Origin: an uncultured Prevotellaceae bacterium
GTDB lineage: Bacteria; Bacteroidota; Bacteroidia; Bacteroidales; Muribaculaceae
DNA length: 32,974 bases
Direction of reading: 5' to 3'
Assembly (NCBI GenBank): GCA_947254205.1
Contig: CAMYCE010000011.1
Span: forward strand, 1-32,974
Shown: positions 7,866-15,810 of the stretch, piece after piece
Position numbering within the stretch: position 1 is the first letter of the stretch
Layout of the letters: each line of letters opens with the position of its first letter
The notes under the pieces: model-generated
Databases searched by the model: none
What the model saw: only the letters and a program-made list of their open reading frames with translations
Told to the model about the DNA's origin: nothing
Program-made: the position numbers and the translations under genes

Positions 7866-8576
7866 ATGAAACACTTTGCTCTACTCTTTTTGCTTCTTGT
7901 GCTTGCCACCGGTTGTGCCAACAACAAAGATAACACCTCAAACACAGCAGCAAATCATGACAACAACCGGCAACATAAAACTCGTGATGAATCACCTGCC
8001 GAAATTGCTCCCGGCCGGTTTAGAGCCGACACAGCATTGGTGTTTTATGAAGGAAAATATGACCCTAAATCGGCTTTCATTGTTATCTCAAAGCGCGAAT
8101 TGCGCCTCAACGTCTATGCCACAGTGCAAGGCGACACCACCCTCATTGCACGCTACCCCGTGTGTCTTGCTCGCCAAAAGGGGCAAAAACAGCGCAATGG
8201 CGACATGACAACTCCTCAATCGCCAGCCGGCAAGCCCTTTGTTATCACTCAAATTGTAGATGCAAGCACATGGACCCACGACTTTGGCGATGGTCGTGGA
8301 GCTATACTCTCTTATGGGCCATGGTTCATGCGACTCAAAACCCCATTTTCGGGCATCGGCATTCATGGTAGCACTGGCAATGCCAACAAAATGCCCGGGC
8401 GTGACAGCGAGGGGTGCATCAGGTTGCGCGATGCCGATGTTGCTCACCTCAAGCAACACTACGCCCAAGTGGGCATGACGGTAGAAATCAAGGGCGAAGA
8501 GCAAGGGCGACACCCCTATGAAAACCATGCCATAAAAAACAAAGGAAAATTCATCAATTACTCAGAGCCACAATAA
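7866..8576 (+). CDS. L,D-transpeptidase (YkuD) lipoprotein
   Basis: The 236-residue protein begins with a lipoprotein signal (hydrophobic LLFLLLVLA, lipobox LATGC, lipidated Cys17), followed by an Asn/Thr-rich linker to about residue 50. The YkuD catalytic domain spans about 68-210, with His167 in GIGIHGSTGN and the nucleophile Cys184 in SEGCIRLRD, the family's H...S-x-GC-x-R arrangement. Such enzymes form 3-3 peptidoglycan cross-links or attach proteins to peptidoglycan in the periplasm. The start lies six bases after the regulator's stop, so the two are co-transcribed. Its place between copper regulator and copper exporter is unusual; copper is known to inhibit L,D-transpeptidases through the active-site Cys. 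Its exact activity (cross-linking or carboxypeptidase) cannot be decided. Confidence 0.9.
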   Translation: MKHFALLFLLLVLATGCANNKDNTSNTAANHDNNRQHKTRDESPAEIAPGRFRADTALVFYEGKYDPKSAFIVISKRELRLNVYATVQGDTTLIARYPVCLARQKGQKQRNGDMTTPQSPAGKPFVITQIVDASTWTHDFGDGRGAILSYGPWFMRLKTPFSGIGIHGSTGNANKMPGRDSEGCIRLRDADVAHLKQHYAQVGMTVEIKGEEQGRHPYENHAIKNKGKFINYSEPQ

Positions 8577-8578
8577 AA

Positions 8579-8607
8579 GTGCAACACTTTGCAATAATTG
8601 TGTAACA
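8579..8607 (+). promoter_or_regulatory. Candidate operator: direct repeat upstream of the Cu+ ATPase gene
   Basis: GTGCAACA (8579-8586) and GTGTAACA (8600-8607) are direct repeats with one mismatch, 21 bp apart, which is two helical turns. The second half-site covers the expected -33 region of the copA promoter. AraC-family activators commonly bind direct half-sites with about this spacing next to or over the -35 region, so this is a plausible target of the regulator at 7284. It is inferred from spacing and position only. Confidence 0.4.
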
Positions 8608-8627
8608 ACCCAACGCACAATCTCATC

Positions 8628-8635
8628 TAACTTTG
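8628..8635 (+). promoter_or_regulatory. Promoter -7 box of the Cu+ ATPase gene
   Basis: TAACTTTG matches TAnnTTTG exactly, 29 bases before the ATG at 8665. There is no TTG at the normal -33 distance (the nearest, at 8598-8600, is 27 bases away), which fits a promoter that needs an activator. Confidence 0.6.
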
Positions 8636-8664
8636 CACACCAGAAAATAAATGCAAAGCAAACG

Positions 8665-10605
8665 ATGGCTACAGTCAAAAAAACAATTCCCGTGATGGGC
8701 ATGGCCTGCAGTGCATGCTCGGCCAACGTGGAGCGACACCTCAACACTTTGAGAGGCATAGAAAAAGCAACTGTGTCGCTTGCAAGTCGCTCAGCTCTTG
8801 TAGAATATGATCCCGAGAGCATCACGCTCGAAAACATGAAACAAGAGATAAGCAACTTGGGCTATGACCTCATTATCGAAGAAGATCGCAATGTTGAAGA
8901 ACTCGAAAAACGCTCATTCACAATGCTTGCACGCAAAGTGGCAGTGGCATGGATATTTTCAATTTTAATCATGGCAGTGTCGATGCAGTGGATCGAGGTG
9001 GGTAGCGCGTCGACAACCCATCAACTTTCTCTCATCATCGCACTCTCAGCAATGCTTTATTGTGGTCGTGGCTTTTACCGCTCGGCAGTCAAGCAACTGC
9101 GACATGCCACAGCCAACATGGACACACTTGTGGCCTTGAGCACAGGCATCGCTTTTTTGTTCAGCACATTCAACACCTTTTGGGGCGATGCCACTTGGGG
9201 AGCACGGGGCATTGAATGGCACTCCTATTTTGATGCCAGCGTGATGATTATCACCTTTGTGCTCACAGGCCGACTACTCGAAGAAAAAGCCAAAAATGGT
9301 GCAGCAAGCAGCATTCGCAAGCTCATGACACTATCTCCCAAAACAGCCCACCTTGTGCACCCCGGCAACAACAAAGAAACCACACAAGAAGTGCCAATCT
9401 CCACCATTGATGTGGGCGACCTGCTTGAAGTGAGAGCTGGCGAGAAAATTCCCGTTGATGGCAAAGTAACATGGGCCAATAGCTTCATGCACAACACCGG
9501 AGCCTATGTCGACGAAGCCATGATAACGGGAGAACCCAATCCTGCCCTCAAGCAAAAAGGCTCGCAAGTGCTTGCTGGCACGGTGCTGCAACAAGGCATA
9601 TTGAGATTTCGTGCCAAGCAGATTGGTAAAGACACAGCCCTTGCCCACATCATAGCGATGGTGCAAGAGGCACAAGCGAGCAAAGCCCCTGTGCAACGCA
9701 TTGTCGACAAGGTTGCGCTCGTGTTTGTACCCTCGGTTGCTCTGATAGCCCTGCTCACCTTTATCGTGTGGTGGAGTTTGGGAGGCATTCAAGCCCTGCC
9801 TCAAGCCATCATGAGCGCAGTGGCTGTGCTTGTTATCGCCTGCCCATGTGCCATGGGACTTGCCACCCCCACAGCCCTTATGGTGGCGATGGGCAAAGCT
9901 GCCCAAAACAACATTCTCATTAAAGATGCCACTGCCCTTGAAAGTCTGCACAAGGTGAATGCCATGGTCATCGACAAAACGGGCACTCTCACCCTTCCCA
10001 ACCCAAGTGTTGACTTCACCAAAATCGATAATTTAGCCCTCAATGAGCGAGAGAGCCTTAAGCCTGGAGCAAGAGAAGCCATGATGCAACTCAAAAAAAT
10101 GGGCATCGAAACACACATGATGAGCGGTGACAAGGAAGAGGCAGCACGCTACTGGGCCACTCAAGCAGGCATCGATCACTACAAGAGTGAGGCTCTGCCA
10201 CAAGACAAGGAAAACTTGGTGAGAGAGTTGCAACAACAAGGCAAGCACGTGCTCATGGTGGGCGATGGCATCAACGACACCCAAGCCCTTGCTCTTGCCA
10301 ATGTGGGCATAGCCATGGCTCAAGGAACCGATGTAGCCATAGATGTGGCACAAGTCACCCTCATGGGTAGCGACCTGAACCACTTGCCCCAAGCCATAGA
10401 ATTGAGCAAAAAAACAACAAGAATGATCAAGCAAAACCTTTTTTGGGCCTTCATCTACAATGTAGTGTGCATTCCGCTATCGGCAGGAGTGTTGCACATT
10501 GCAGGCATTGATTTTCAAATCACCCCAACATGGGCAAGTGCCCTGATGGCTTTTTCGAGCGTGAGCGTGATTCTCAACACATTGAGACTCAAATATATTA
10601 AATAA
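8665..10605 (+). CDS. copA: Copper-translocating P-type ATPase lacking the nucleotide-binding domain
   Basis: The 646-residue protein should export Cu+ across the inner membrane. One HMA domain (1-72) has the Cys15/Cys18 pair in GMACSACSANV. Transport motifs of the P1B-1 (Cu+) class are present: CPC at 393-395, YN at 598-599 and MxxSS at 628-632. The actuator motif TGE is at 288-290, the phosphorylated Asp437 is in DKTGTLT, and the hinge GDGIND is at 533-538. The oddity is the distance from DKTGTLT to GDGIND: about 96 residues instead of roughly 195. The nucleotide-binding domain with its HP dipeptide is missing, and the chain passes from DKTGTLTLPN almost directly to the second half of the P-domain (KPGAREAMMQLKKMGIETHMMSGD). 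The frame is intact, so this is not a frameshift. I recall similarly short homologues in Prevotella, unverified. Confidence 0.92.
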   Translation: MATVKKTIPVMGMACSACSANVERHLNTLRGIEKATVSLASRSALVEYDPESITLENMKQEISNLGYDLIIEEDRNVEELEKRSFTMLARKVAVAWIFSILIMAVSMQWIEVGSASTTHQLSLIIALSAMLYCGRGFYRSAVKQLRHATANMDTLVALSTGIAFLFSTFNTFWGDATWGARGIEWHSYFDASVMIITFVLTGRLLEEKAKNGAASSIRKLMTLSPKTAHLVHPGNNKETTQEVPISTIDVGDLLEVRAGEKIPVDGKVTWANSFMHNTGAYVDEAMITGEPNPALKQKGSQVLAGTVLQQGILRFRAKQIGKDTALAHIIAMVQEAQASKAPVQRIVDKVALVFVPSVALIALLTFIVWWSLGGIQALPQAIMSAVAVLVIACPCAMGLATPTALMVAMGKAAQNNILIKDATALESLHKVNAMVIDKTGTLTLPNPSVDFTKIDNLALNERESLKPGAREAMMQLKKMGIETHMMSGDKEEAARYWATQAGIDHYKSEALPQDKENLVRELQQQGKHVLMVGDGINDTQALALANVGIAMAQGTDVAIDVAQVTLMGSDLNHLPQAIELSKKTTRMIKQNLFWAFIYNVVCIPLSAGVLHIAGIDFQITPTWASALMAFSSVSVILNTLRLKYIK

Positions 10606-10627
10606 CCATTTTTATTTTTAACAAGCA

Positions 10628-10819
10628 ATGAAAGAATTTAAAGTAACAGGCATGAAATGCGACCACTGCCGCATGAAAGTGGAAAATGCCATCAAGCAAG
10701 TTGAAGGCGTGACACAAGCAAGTGTCGACCTCAAGCAATCTACTGCCCAAGTTGAAGGCAATTTCAACGACTTGGCGATAGAAGAAGCCATTGAAGATGC
10801 AGGTTTTTCGGTCGAATAG
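10628..10819 (+). CDS. copZ: CopZ-like heavy-metal-associated (HMA) copper chaperone
   Basis: The 63-residue protein is a single HMA domain with the metal-binding motif GMKCDHC (Cys14 and Cys17) between the first strand and helix, the usual size of free copper chaperones. Such proteins carry Cu+ in the cytoplasm to the HMA domain or platform of the ATPase. The gene starts 22 bases after the ATPase stop and has no promoter box of its own, so it is probably co-transcribed; a terminator follows it. Copper rather than another soft metal is inferred from the neighbouring ATPase. Confidence 0.88.
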   Translation: MKEFKVTGMKCDHCRMKVENAIKQVEGVTQASVDLKQSTAQVEGNFNDLAIEEAIEDAGFSVE

Positions 10820-10826
10820 GCACAGC

Positions 10827-10875
10827 ACCTCCCCCACTTCTTTGCTTTTTATTGCACAGTAGTGGGGGGTTTTAA
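10827..10875 (+). terminator. Rho-independent terminator closing the copper cluster
   Basis: Arms at 10827-10838 (ACCTCCCCCACT) and 10861-10871 (AGTGGGGGGTT) pair with G-U wobbles over a loop of about 22 bases and run into TTTT. It starts eight bases after the chaperone stop. Confidence 0.75.
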
Positions 10876-10894
10876 GAGTTTTTTGGCTTTTAAA

Positions 10895-10926
10895 CCTTGC
10901 CAAGTGGCGAAATATGCGTAAATTTG
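10895..10926 (+). promoter_or_regulatory. Promoter of bamD-rpoZ
   Basis: A TTG (10895-10897) is followed after 21 bases by the -7 box TAAATTTG (10919-10926). Transcription would start near 10932, which leaves about 60 bases before the ATG at 10992 and argues against the earlier in-frame ATG at 10935. Confidence 0.7.
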
Positions 10927-10991
10927 CATGCTAAATGCGCCATGTCGTGAAAACGTGGCAATTTTTTAGACGTTTAAACGATAGACCCCCT

Positions 10992-11801
10992 ATGACGACA
11001 GGCAGACTTCTCATCATATTGTGTGCAACCGCATTTCTCACCGGATGTGGCGAGTATAACAAGGCCCTCAAAAGCACCGATTACAACTATAAATTTGACT
11101 ATGCTAAACGGGCTTTTGAGCAAAAAAAATATGCACAGGCATTCACTTTGCTCGAAGGCACCTACACCGTGTTTAAAGGCACTGATAAAGGAGAAGAATC
11201 CCTCTACCTGCTGGGATTGAGCTACTATGAGAATAAAGACTATCTCAACTCGGGAGCCTATTTCAAGCAATACTATCAACAATATCCCAAGGGGCAATAT
11301 ACCGAGTTGGCACGCTTCTATTGTGGCTATGGCTATTATCTCGACTCACCCGAGCCACAGCTCGACCAAAGCGAGACCATCAAAGCCATTGAAGAGTTGC
11401 AAGCCTTTCTCGACTTCTTTCCCAAGAGCGACAAAGTGTCGATTGCCCAAAATGCAATATTTGAATTGCAAGACAAGTTGGTGCTCAAGCAACTGCAAAA
11501 TGCACAACTCTACTACAACTTGGGCAACTACATGGGCAACAACTATGAGAGCGCAGTGATTACTGCCAAAAACGCTATCAAAGACTATCCCTATAGCAAA
11601 TATAAAGAACAGCTGGAATTTCTCATTCTCAAGGCTCGATATAGCGAAGCCAGCGAGAGTGTTGAAGAGAAGAAAGAAGAGAGATTTCGCACTGTGGTCG
11701 ACGAGTACTACTCATTTATCAACGACTATCCCGATAGCAAAGACCGCAAAGAAGCCGACAATATCTTCAAAATTGCCAGCAAGCACGTGAACGAAAAATA
11801 A
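10992..11801 (+). CDS. bamD: Outer-membrane protein assembly lipoprotein BamD
   Basis: BamD is the essential lipoprotein of the BAM complex that folds beta-barrels into the outer membrane; it faces the periplasm. From the ATG at 10992 the protein has 269 residues, starting with a lipoprotein signal (LLIILCATAFLTGC, lipidated Cys19). The in-frame ATG at 10935 would bury this signal behind a 19-residue extension. The body consists of TPR-like helical pairs, for example YNYKFDYAKRAFEQKKYAQA and GLSYYENKDYLNSGAYF, in the YfiO/BamD order. Size and motifs are normal for Bacteroidetes. The omega gene follows after 25 bases, an arrangement I recall as common in this phylum. The two genes share one promoter and one terminator. 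Confidence 0.93.
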   Translation: MTTGRLLIILCATAFLTGCGEYNKALKSTDYNYKFDYAKRAFEQKKYAQAFTLLEGTYTVFKGTDKGEESLYLLGLSYYENKDYLNSGAYFKQYYQQYPKGQYTELARFYCGYGYYLDSPEPQLDQSETIKAIEELQAFLDFFPKSDKVSIAQNAIFELQDKLVLKQLQNAQLYYNLGNYMGNNYESAVITAKNAIKDYPYSKYKEQLEFLILKARYSEASESVEEKKEERFRTVVDEYYSFINDYPDSKDRKEADNIFKIASKHVNEK

Positions 11802-11826
11802 AAATTAAAACATATAATTTCTTACA

Positions 11827-12165
11827 ATGGATTACAAGAAAACTAACGCACCGCAGACAACGACTATTCAAGACCTCGTTGAAATGTCTCAACCCACTGG
11901 CAACATCTATGAGACAGTGTGCATCATTAGTAAACGAGCCAATCAAATCTCGGCCGAGATGAAGAGCGATCTCGAAAAGAAACTGCAAGAGTTTGCTTCG
12001 ATGAACGACAACTTGGAAGAAATTTCGGAAAATCGTGAACAAATCGAGATTTCCAAATACTACGAGAAACTTCCCAAGCCCTCACTCATTGCCACTCAAG
12101 AATATCTTGATGAGCGATTGGTGTATCGCAATGCAGCCAAAGAAAAAGACGAATTCAACTTTTAA
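11827..12165 (+). CDS. rpoZ: RNA polymerase omega subunit, Bacteroidetes type (Rpb6-like)
   Basis: The 112-residue protein contains GNIYETVCIISKRANQIS (25-42), the omega/Rpb6 core helix that contacts the beta-prime subunit, followed by a charged helix and the ending RLVYRNAAKEKDEFNF. Bacteroidetes omega proteins diverge from the E. coli form and are often annotated as hypothetical; the placement after bamD supports the call. Omega aids assembly and stability of RNA polymerase. It probably shares the bamD promoter, and a strong hairpin terminator starts 60 bases after the stop. Confidence 0.85.
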   Translation: MDYKKTNAPQTTTIQDLVEMSQPTGNIYETVCIISKRANQISAEMKSDLEKKLQEFASMNDNLEEISENREQIEISKYYEKLPKPSLIATQEYLDERLVYRNAAKEKDEFNF

Positions 12166-12224
12166 CTGAAAGATATTTTACAAGGCTACAATCTTCACTC
12201 AGGCCTTGCACACAAGCCAAATTT

Positions 12225-12264
12225 TATCGTCAAGTCAAAAATCGACTTGGCGATAATTTTTTTT
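12225..12264 (+). terminator. Rho-independent terminator after rpoZ
   Basis: Arms 12226-12236 (ATCGTCAAGTC) and 12244-12254 (GACTTGGCGAT) pair with one G-U wobble around a short loop and are followed by eight Ts (12257-12264). Confidence 0.85.
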
Positions 12265-12299
12265 GGGCTTGACCTATCTACTCGGTTGGTAATGCTTGG

Positions 12300-12327
12300 G
12301 TAGAGACGATGCATGTATCGCCTCTAC
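12300..12327 (+). repeat. Intergenic palindrome in the convergent rpoZ/recQ spacer
   Basis: GTAGAG (12300-12305) pairs with CTCTAC (12322-12327), and the inner CGAT pairs with ATCG around a GCATGT loop with one A/C mismatch. Neither side has a T-run like a terminator. Similar GTAGAGACG hairpins occur as dispersed intergenic repeats in many bacteria, by recollection only; no second copy was seen in this window. Confidence 0.45.
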
Positions 12328-12376
12328 ATTGTTAATATACAGGTCATTAAGCTAATTGGAGAGTTTTTTTGCGCAT

Positions 12377-14221
12377 TCAAGCATCATGCTGTGAGAGCCA
12401 CTGGGCGATGAGTGAGGTGAAATGTCGCCAATAGAGTTGCGACTTGTGCTCACCCACGCCATAGAGGGCGTCGAATTGCAACTTGGTGGTGGGCTTTTCG
12501 GTAACCATGTGACGCAACACCTTGTCGCTAAACACCATGTAGGGAGCTATGCCAGCCACTCTTGCCAATGCCAAACGAGACTCTTTGAGCTTGAGAAATA
12601 AGTCTTCATCGCTTTGAGCCCAAGTGGCTTCATCAAACAGCGATTGCTTCTTTTTGGTCGAAGGTTTGGTTAATTGCTTATACTCAAACTTGGAGAGCTC
12701 TACTGTTGCTTTTCCAAAAAGAATTTCACGGCCATAGGGGGTCACTTTAATGTGGTTGTGCTCGTCATAGGCCACATCTATAATGCCCAATTGCAACATT
12801 TGCAACAAGTAGTGATTCCACATGGCAAAGGATAGATCGTGCCCCACTCCATAGGTTTTGAGTTTATTCCAACCGGCCTCCAATAGCTCGGCTTTGCGAG
12901 CTCCACGCAAGATGTCGATGATTGATGTGAGACCTGCTTGCTCTCCTGTGCGCAATGCGGCACTCAATGCCATTTGCACCAATACCGACCCATCAAAACG
13001 CTCTGGCGGATTTTGACACACATCGCAATAGCCACAATCTTGCTCATAGCGCTCGTTGAAGTAGCTGAGCAACACTCGCCTGCGGCACACTGTGGCCTCG
13101 GCATAGTGTTGCATGCGCCTCAACTTGTCGATATTGGTGGCACTTTGTCCTGAGTCTTGAGCAAATTTCATGAGCGTGACCACATCGCCAAAAGAATAGA
13201 ACATGAGTGCATGGGCAGGAGCTCCATCACGACCTGCGCGGCCTATCTCTTGATAATAGCTCTCCATGTTTTTGGGCATATTGCTATGAATCACCCAACG
13301 CACATTGCTCTTGTCGATGCCCATGCCAAATGCAATAGTGGCACAAATCACAAGTACTTCATCATTGATAAAGGCTCGTTGAATTTCCATCTTTTGCTCG
13401 GTAGGTAATCCTGCATGAAAAGCCATTGCCTTGATGCCCAGCCCTTGCAGTTTAGAGGCCATGGTCTCGGTGTTTTTTCTGCTCAAGCAATAGACGATGC
13501 CACTCTCGCCACGATGTTGTGCAATGAATTGTGCAATGCGACGCACTTTTTGCTTTCCCGACACTCCGCTCTGCACCTCAAGCGAAATATTGGGACGGTC
13601 AAACGAAGTGATAAATAGTTGAGCCTTGGGCATGCCCAGTTGCAATATAATGTCGGCACGGGTGAGCTTGTCGGCAGTGGCTGTCAAGGCTAAAAAAGGA
13701 ATATGGGGGAAACGTTGCTTGAGAATAGCAAGTTGTGTGTATTCGGGCCTAAAGTCGTGTCCCCATTGCGAGATGCAATGCGCCTCATCGATGGCAACGA
13801 GGCTTATTTTCATCTTTTGCGACCACTCCTCGATTTCGGTCAATAATCGCTCGGGCGACACATAGAGCAACTTGATGGTGCCACGATACACTTGCTCTAT
13901 CACTTCGCGATTCTCGGCCTCGCTTTGTTGGCTATTAATAGAAGCTGCAGGAATGCCACAGGCAAGCAGAGAGTCGACTTGATCTTTCATGAGAGCCAAT
14001 AGTGGCGACACCACTATGGCGCAACCCTCTTTGAGCAAGGCGGGCACCTGATAGCACATCGACTTGCCTCCTCCCGTGGGCATGAGCACAAGGGCATCTC
14101 CCCCCTGCATCACATGCTCTATCACCTGATATTGAATAGGAAAGAAATTGTCGTAGCCATAGAACTTGCGCAACACGGCAAGTGCTCTAACCCGTAAATT
14201 GCTTGTGCTCTCTTCCATCAA
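12377..14221 (-). CDS. recQ: ATP-dependent DNA helicase RecQ
   Basis: RecQ is a 3'-5' DNA helicase used in recombination and fork repair. The 614-residue protein has the Walker A motif PTGGGKS (48-54), DEAH box (145-148), the RecQ motif CISQWGHDFRPEY and motif VI (YYQEIGRAGRDG). A zinc-binding region follows with Cys residues in TVCRRR and DCGYCDVC, then a winged-helix RQC domain. The last 90 residues form an HRDC domain (LKESRLALARVAGIAPYMVF). All domains of the E. coli-type enzyme are present at normal length. Two adjacent ATG codons (14221 and 14218) could serve as the start. It lies 82 bases downstream of the sugar transferase gene on the same strand; no clear promoter box was seen in the gap. 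Confidence 0.96.
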   Translation of the reverse strand: MMEESTSNLRVRALAVLRKFYGYDNFFPIQYQVIEHVMQGGDALVLMPTGGGKSMCYQVPALLKEGCAIVVSPLLALMKDQVDSLLACGIPAASINSQQSEAENREVIEQVYRGTIKLLYVSPERLLTEIEEWSQKMKISLVAIDEAHCISQWGHDFRPEYTQLAILKQRFPHIPFLALTATADKLTRADIILQLGMPKAQLFITSFDRPNISLEVQSGVSGKQKVRRIAQFIAQHRGESGIVYCLSRKNTETMASKLQGLGIKAMAFHAGLPTEQKMEIQRAFINDEVLVICATIAFGMGIDKSNVRWVIHSNMPKNMESYYQEIGRAGRDGAPAHALMFYSFGDVVTLMKFAQDSGQSATNIDKLRRMQHYAEATVCRRRVLLSYFNERYEQDCGYCDVCQNPPERFDGSVLVQMALSAALRTGEQAGLTSIIDILRGARKAELLEAGWNKLKTYGVGHDLSFAMWNHYLLQMLQLGIIDVAYDEHNHIKVTPYGREILFGKATVELSKFEYKQLTKPSTKKKQSLFDEATWAQSDEDLFLKLKESRLALARVAGIAPYMVFSDKVLRHMVTEKPTTKLQFDALYGVGEHKSQLYWRHFTSLIAQWLSQHDA

Positions 14222-14303
14222 CGTTGGTTTTCTTGCTCACAAAGAGTGAATGAAACAAATAGAAATTCTCACCTGTGGAGTGTGAATGAAGGTCAAGCCC
14301 CCT

Positions 14304-15677
14304 TTAAAAAGCGTTTTTCTCGCCACGCACAGCATTTACAACCGTGAGAACAATAATCTTTAAATCAAGCATAAAGTTCCAATTCTCGGCATACCACACA
14401 TCATATTCTACACGCTTTTCCATCTTCCACAACTGATCGGTTTGGCCACGATAGCCATTCACCTGTGCCCAACCGGTGATGCCGGGTTTGATGGTGTGGC
14501 GAAGCATGTATTTATCGATGAGTGCACTATAAATCTCGGTGTGCTTAATCATGTGGGGGCGAGGGCCAACAATCGACATGTCGCCCTTCCACACATTGTA
14601 GAATTGTGGCAACTCGTCGATACTGGTTTTGCGCAAAAAGTCGCCAAACTTGGTTTTGCGAGGGTCGTTTTTGGTTGCCTGCATAGTGTCGCTTTGGGCA
14701 TTAACCCGCATGGTGCGAAATTTGTAGCAATAGAATGGCTCGCCTCGCAACCCTGTGCGCTCTTGCTTGAAGAACACAGGTCCCGGCGACGACAATTTAA
14801 TGCCAATTGCCACAGGAATGAGCATGAGAGGCGAAAGAATGAGCAGTACTGAAGAAAACAGCAAGTCGAACAATCGCTTCACCGTGGCATAGAAAGGATT
14901 GGCCAAGGGTGTGGGGCGCACACTCATGACCGGGACATTGCCAATGGGCACAAGCTCAAATCGTCGAGCAATGTGATGCCCATATTGTGGAACATAATAA
15001 AAGTCAACAGCATTGTTATCGGCTATCTTGATGAGAGAGGCCACATCTTCGTTTTCATTGTCGGGAATGGCGCAATACATTTCATCAACAAGATTTTCTT
15101 TCACAAAATCTTCAACCATGTCAAGTGGGCCCACATAGTGTTTCACCGGGCGATATTTGCGTTTGCTCTCAAAAACACCCAGCACCCTATATCCATAGCC
15201 AGGGTCCGACTCCATTTCCTGCACAAGCTTGTTGCCCATAGAGCCTGCCCCAATGATAATGACACGGCGATAGTTGTGCCCCAAGGAGCGATAACGTTTC
15301 AACAGCTTGCGAGATATAATCCACCAAAAGCTCAACCCGCAAAAAAACAAGCCGTAGAATTTCAAGAAAGTGTACCATGTGGTAGTGTCGCCAAGAAAAG
15401 AGACAAGCGACAAAAATATAATGGCATGGAGCGAAACCAGCTTCACGGCTTGCAAAATCACCTGATCGGCATAGACTACTCGCCGATAATGGATATTGGA
15501 GTAGAAAGAACTGGCCGTCAAAAACGACATGTTCATGATGAGCCATGCCTGCTTGGAGAAGAAATCTTCGAGTGGAGAAAGATAGCAAATAAAAAGATAG
15601 GCTATGTTTAAGATAACCAAATCTACGCCCGAAAAAATCCAGCGAATGAATTGACCATATCGACCTTTAGCGTTCAC
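14304..15677 (-). CDS. Undecaprenyl-phosphate sugar phosphotransferase (WcaJ-like)
   Basis: The enzyme starts exopolysaccharide or capsule synthesis by placing a sugar phosphate, probably glucose-1-phosphate, on undecaprenyl phosphate in the inner membrane. The 457 residues include four hydrophobic segments in the first 125, a Rossmann-like domain with VIIIGAGSMGNKL near 139-151, another membrane segment near 270-290 and the catalytic transferase domain with KFRTMR, SIDELPQFYNV and KPGITGWAQVNGYRGQT. The N-terminal architecture matches the polyprenyl glycosylphosphotransferase family. The start is a GTG at 15677; the sequence after it aligns with family N-termini as I remember them. No other capsule genes are nearby, so it is an isolated initiating transferase and its target polymer is unknown. 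Confidence 0.9.
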   Translation of the reverse strand: MNAKGRYGQFIRWIFSGVDLVILNIAYLFICYLSPLEDFFSKQAWLIMNMSFLTASSFYSNIHYRRVVYADQVILQAVKLVSLHAIIFLSLVSFLGDTTTWYTFLKFYGLFFCGLSFWWIISRKLLKRYRSLGHNYRRVIIIGAGSMGNKLVQEMESDPGYGYRVLGVFESKRKYRPVKHYVGPLDMVEDFVKENLVDEMYCAIPDNENEDVASLIKIADNNAVDFYYVPQYGHHIARRFELVPIGNVPVMSVRPTPLANPFYATVKRLFDLLFSSVLLILSPLMLIPVAIGIKLSSPGPVFFKQERTGLRGEPFYCYKFRTMRVNAQSDTMQATKNDPRKTKFGDFLRKTSIDELPQFYNVWKGDMSIVGPRPHMIKHTEIYSALIDKYMLRHTIKPGITGWAQVNGYRGQTDQLWKMEKRVEYDVWYAENWNFMLDLKIIVLTVVNAVRGEKNAF

Positions 15678-15740
15678 TTCAATGATAACTCTAAATAATG
15701 TTGTTTTATTGTGTATTAATGTGAGAAAGATTGTGAGATA

Positions 15741-15779
15741 ATGCTCTCTGCACCATAATAGTTATGAAGCAGAGAGCAT
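15741..15779 (-). terminator. Hairpin downstream of the DUF349 gene
   Basis: A perfect 11-bp inverted repeat (ATGCTCTCTGC at 15741-15751, complement at 15769-15779) lies about 30 bases after the DUF349 stop. It lacks a T-run on the minus strand, so it may be a weak terminator or an mRNA-stabilising hairpin. Confidence 0.5.
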
Positions 15780-15810
15780 CAATGCGCTATAAAAGCCAAG
15801 GCACGCAGCC

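Noticed and set aside
8590..8600. CAATAATTG palindrome upstream of copA as an operator.
   Set aside because: It is short, A/T-rich and likely by chance; the 21-bp-spaced direct repeat around it is the better candidate.
9955..10270. Frameshift or broken gene as the explanation for the short copper ATPase.
   Set aside because: The reading frame is continuous, both P-domain halves are well conserved, and all other motifs are present.
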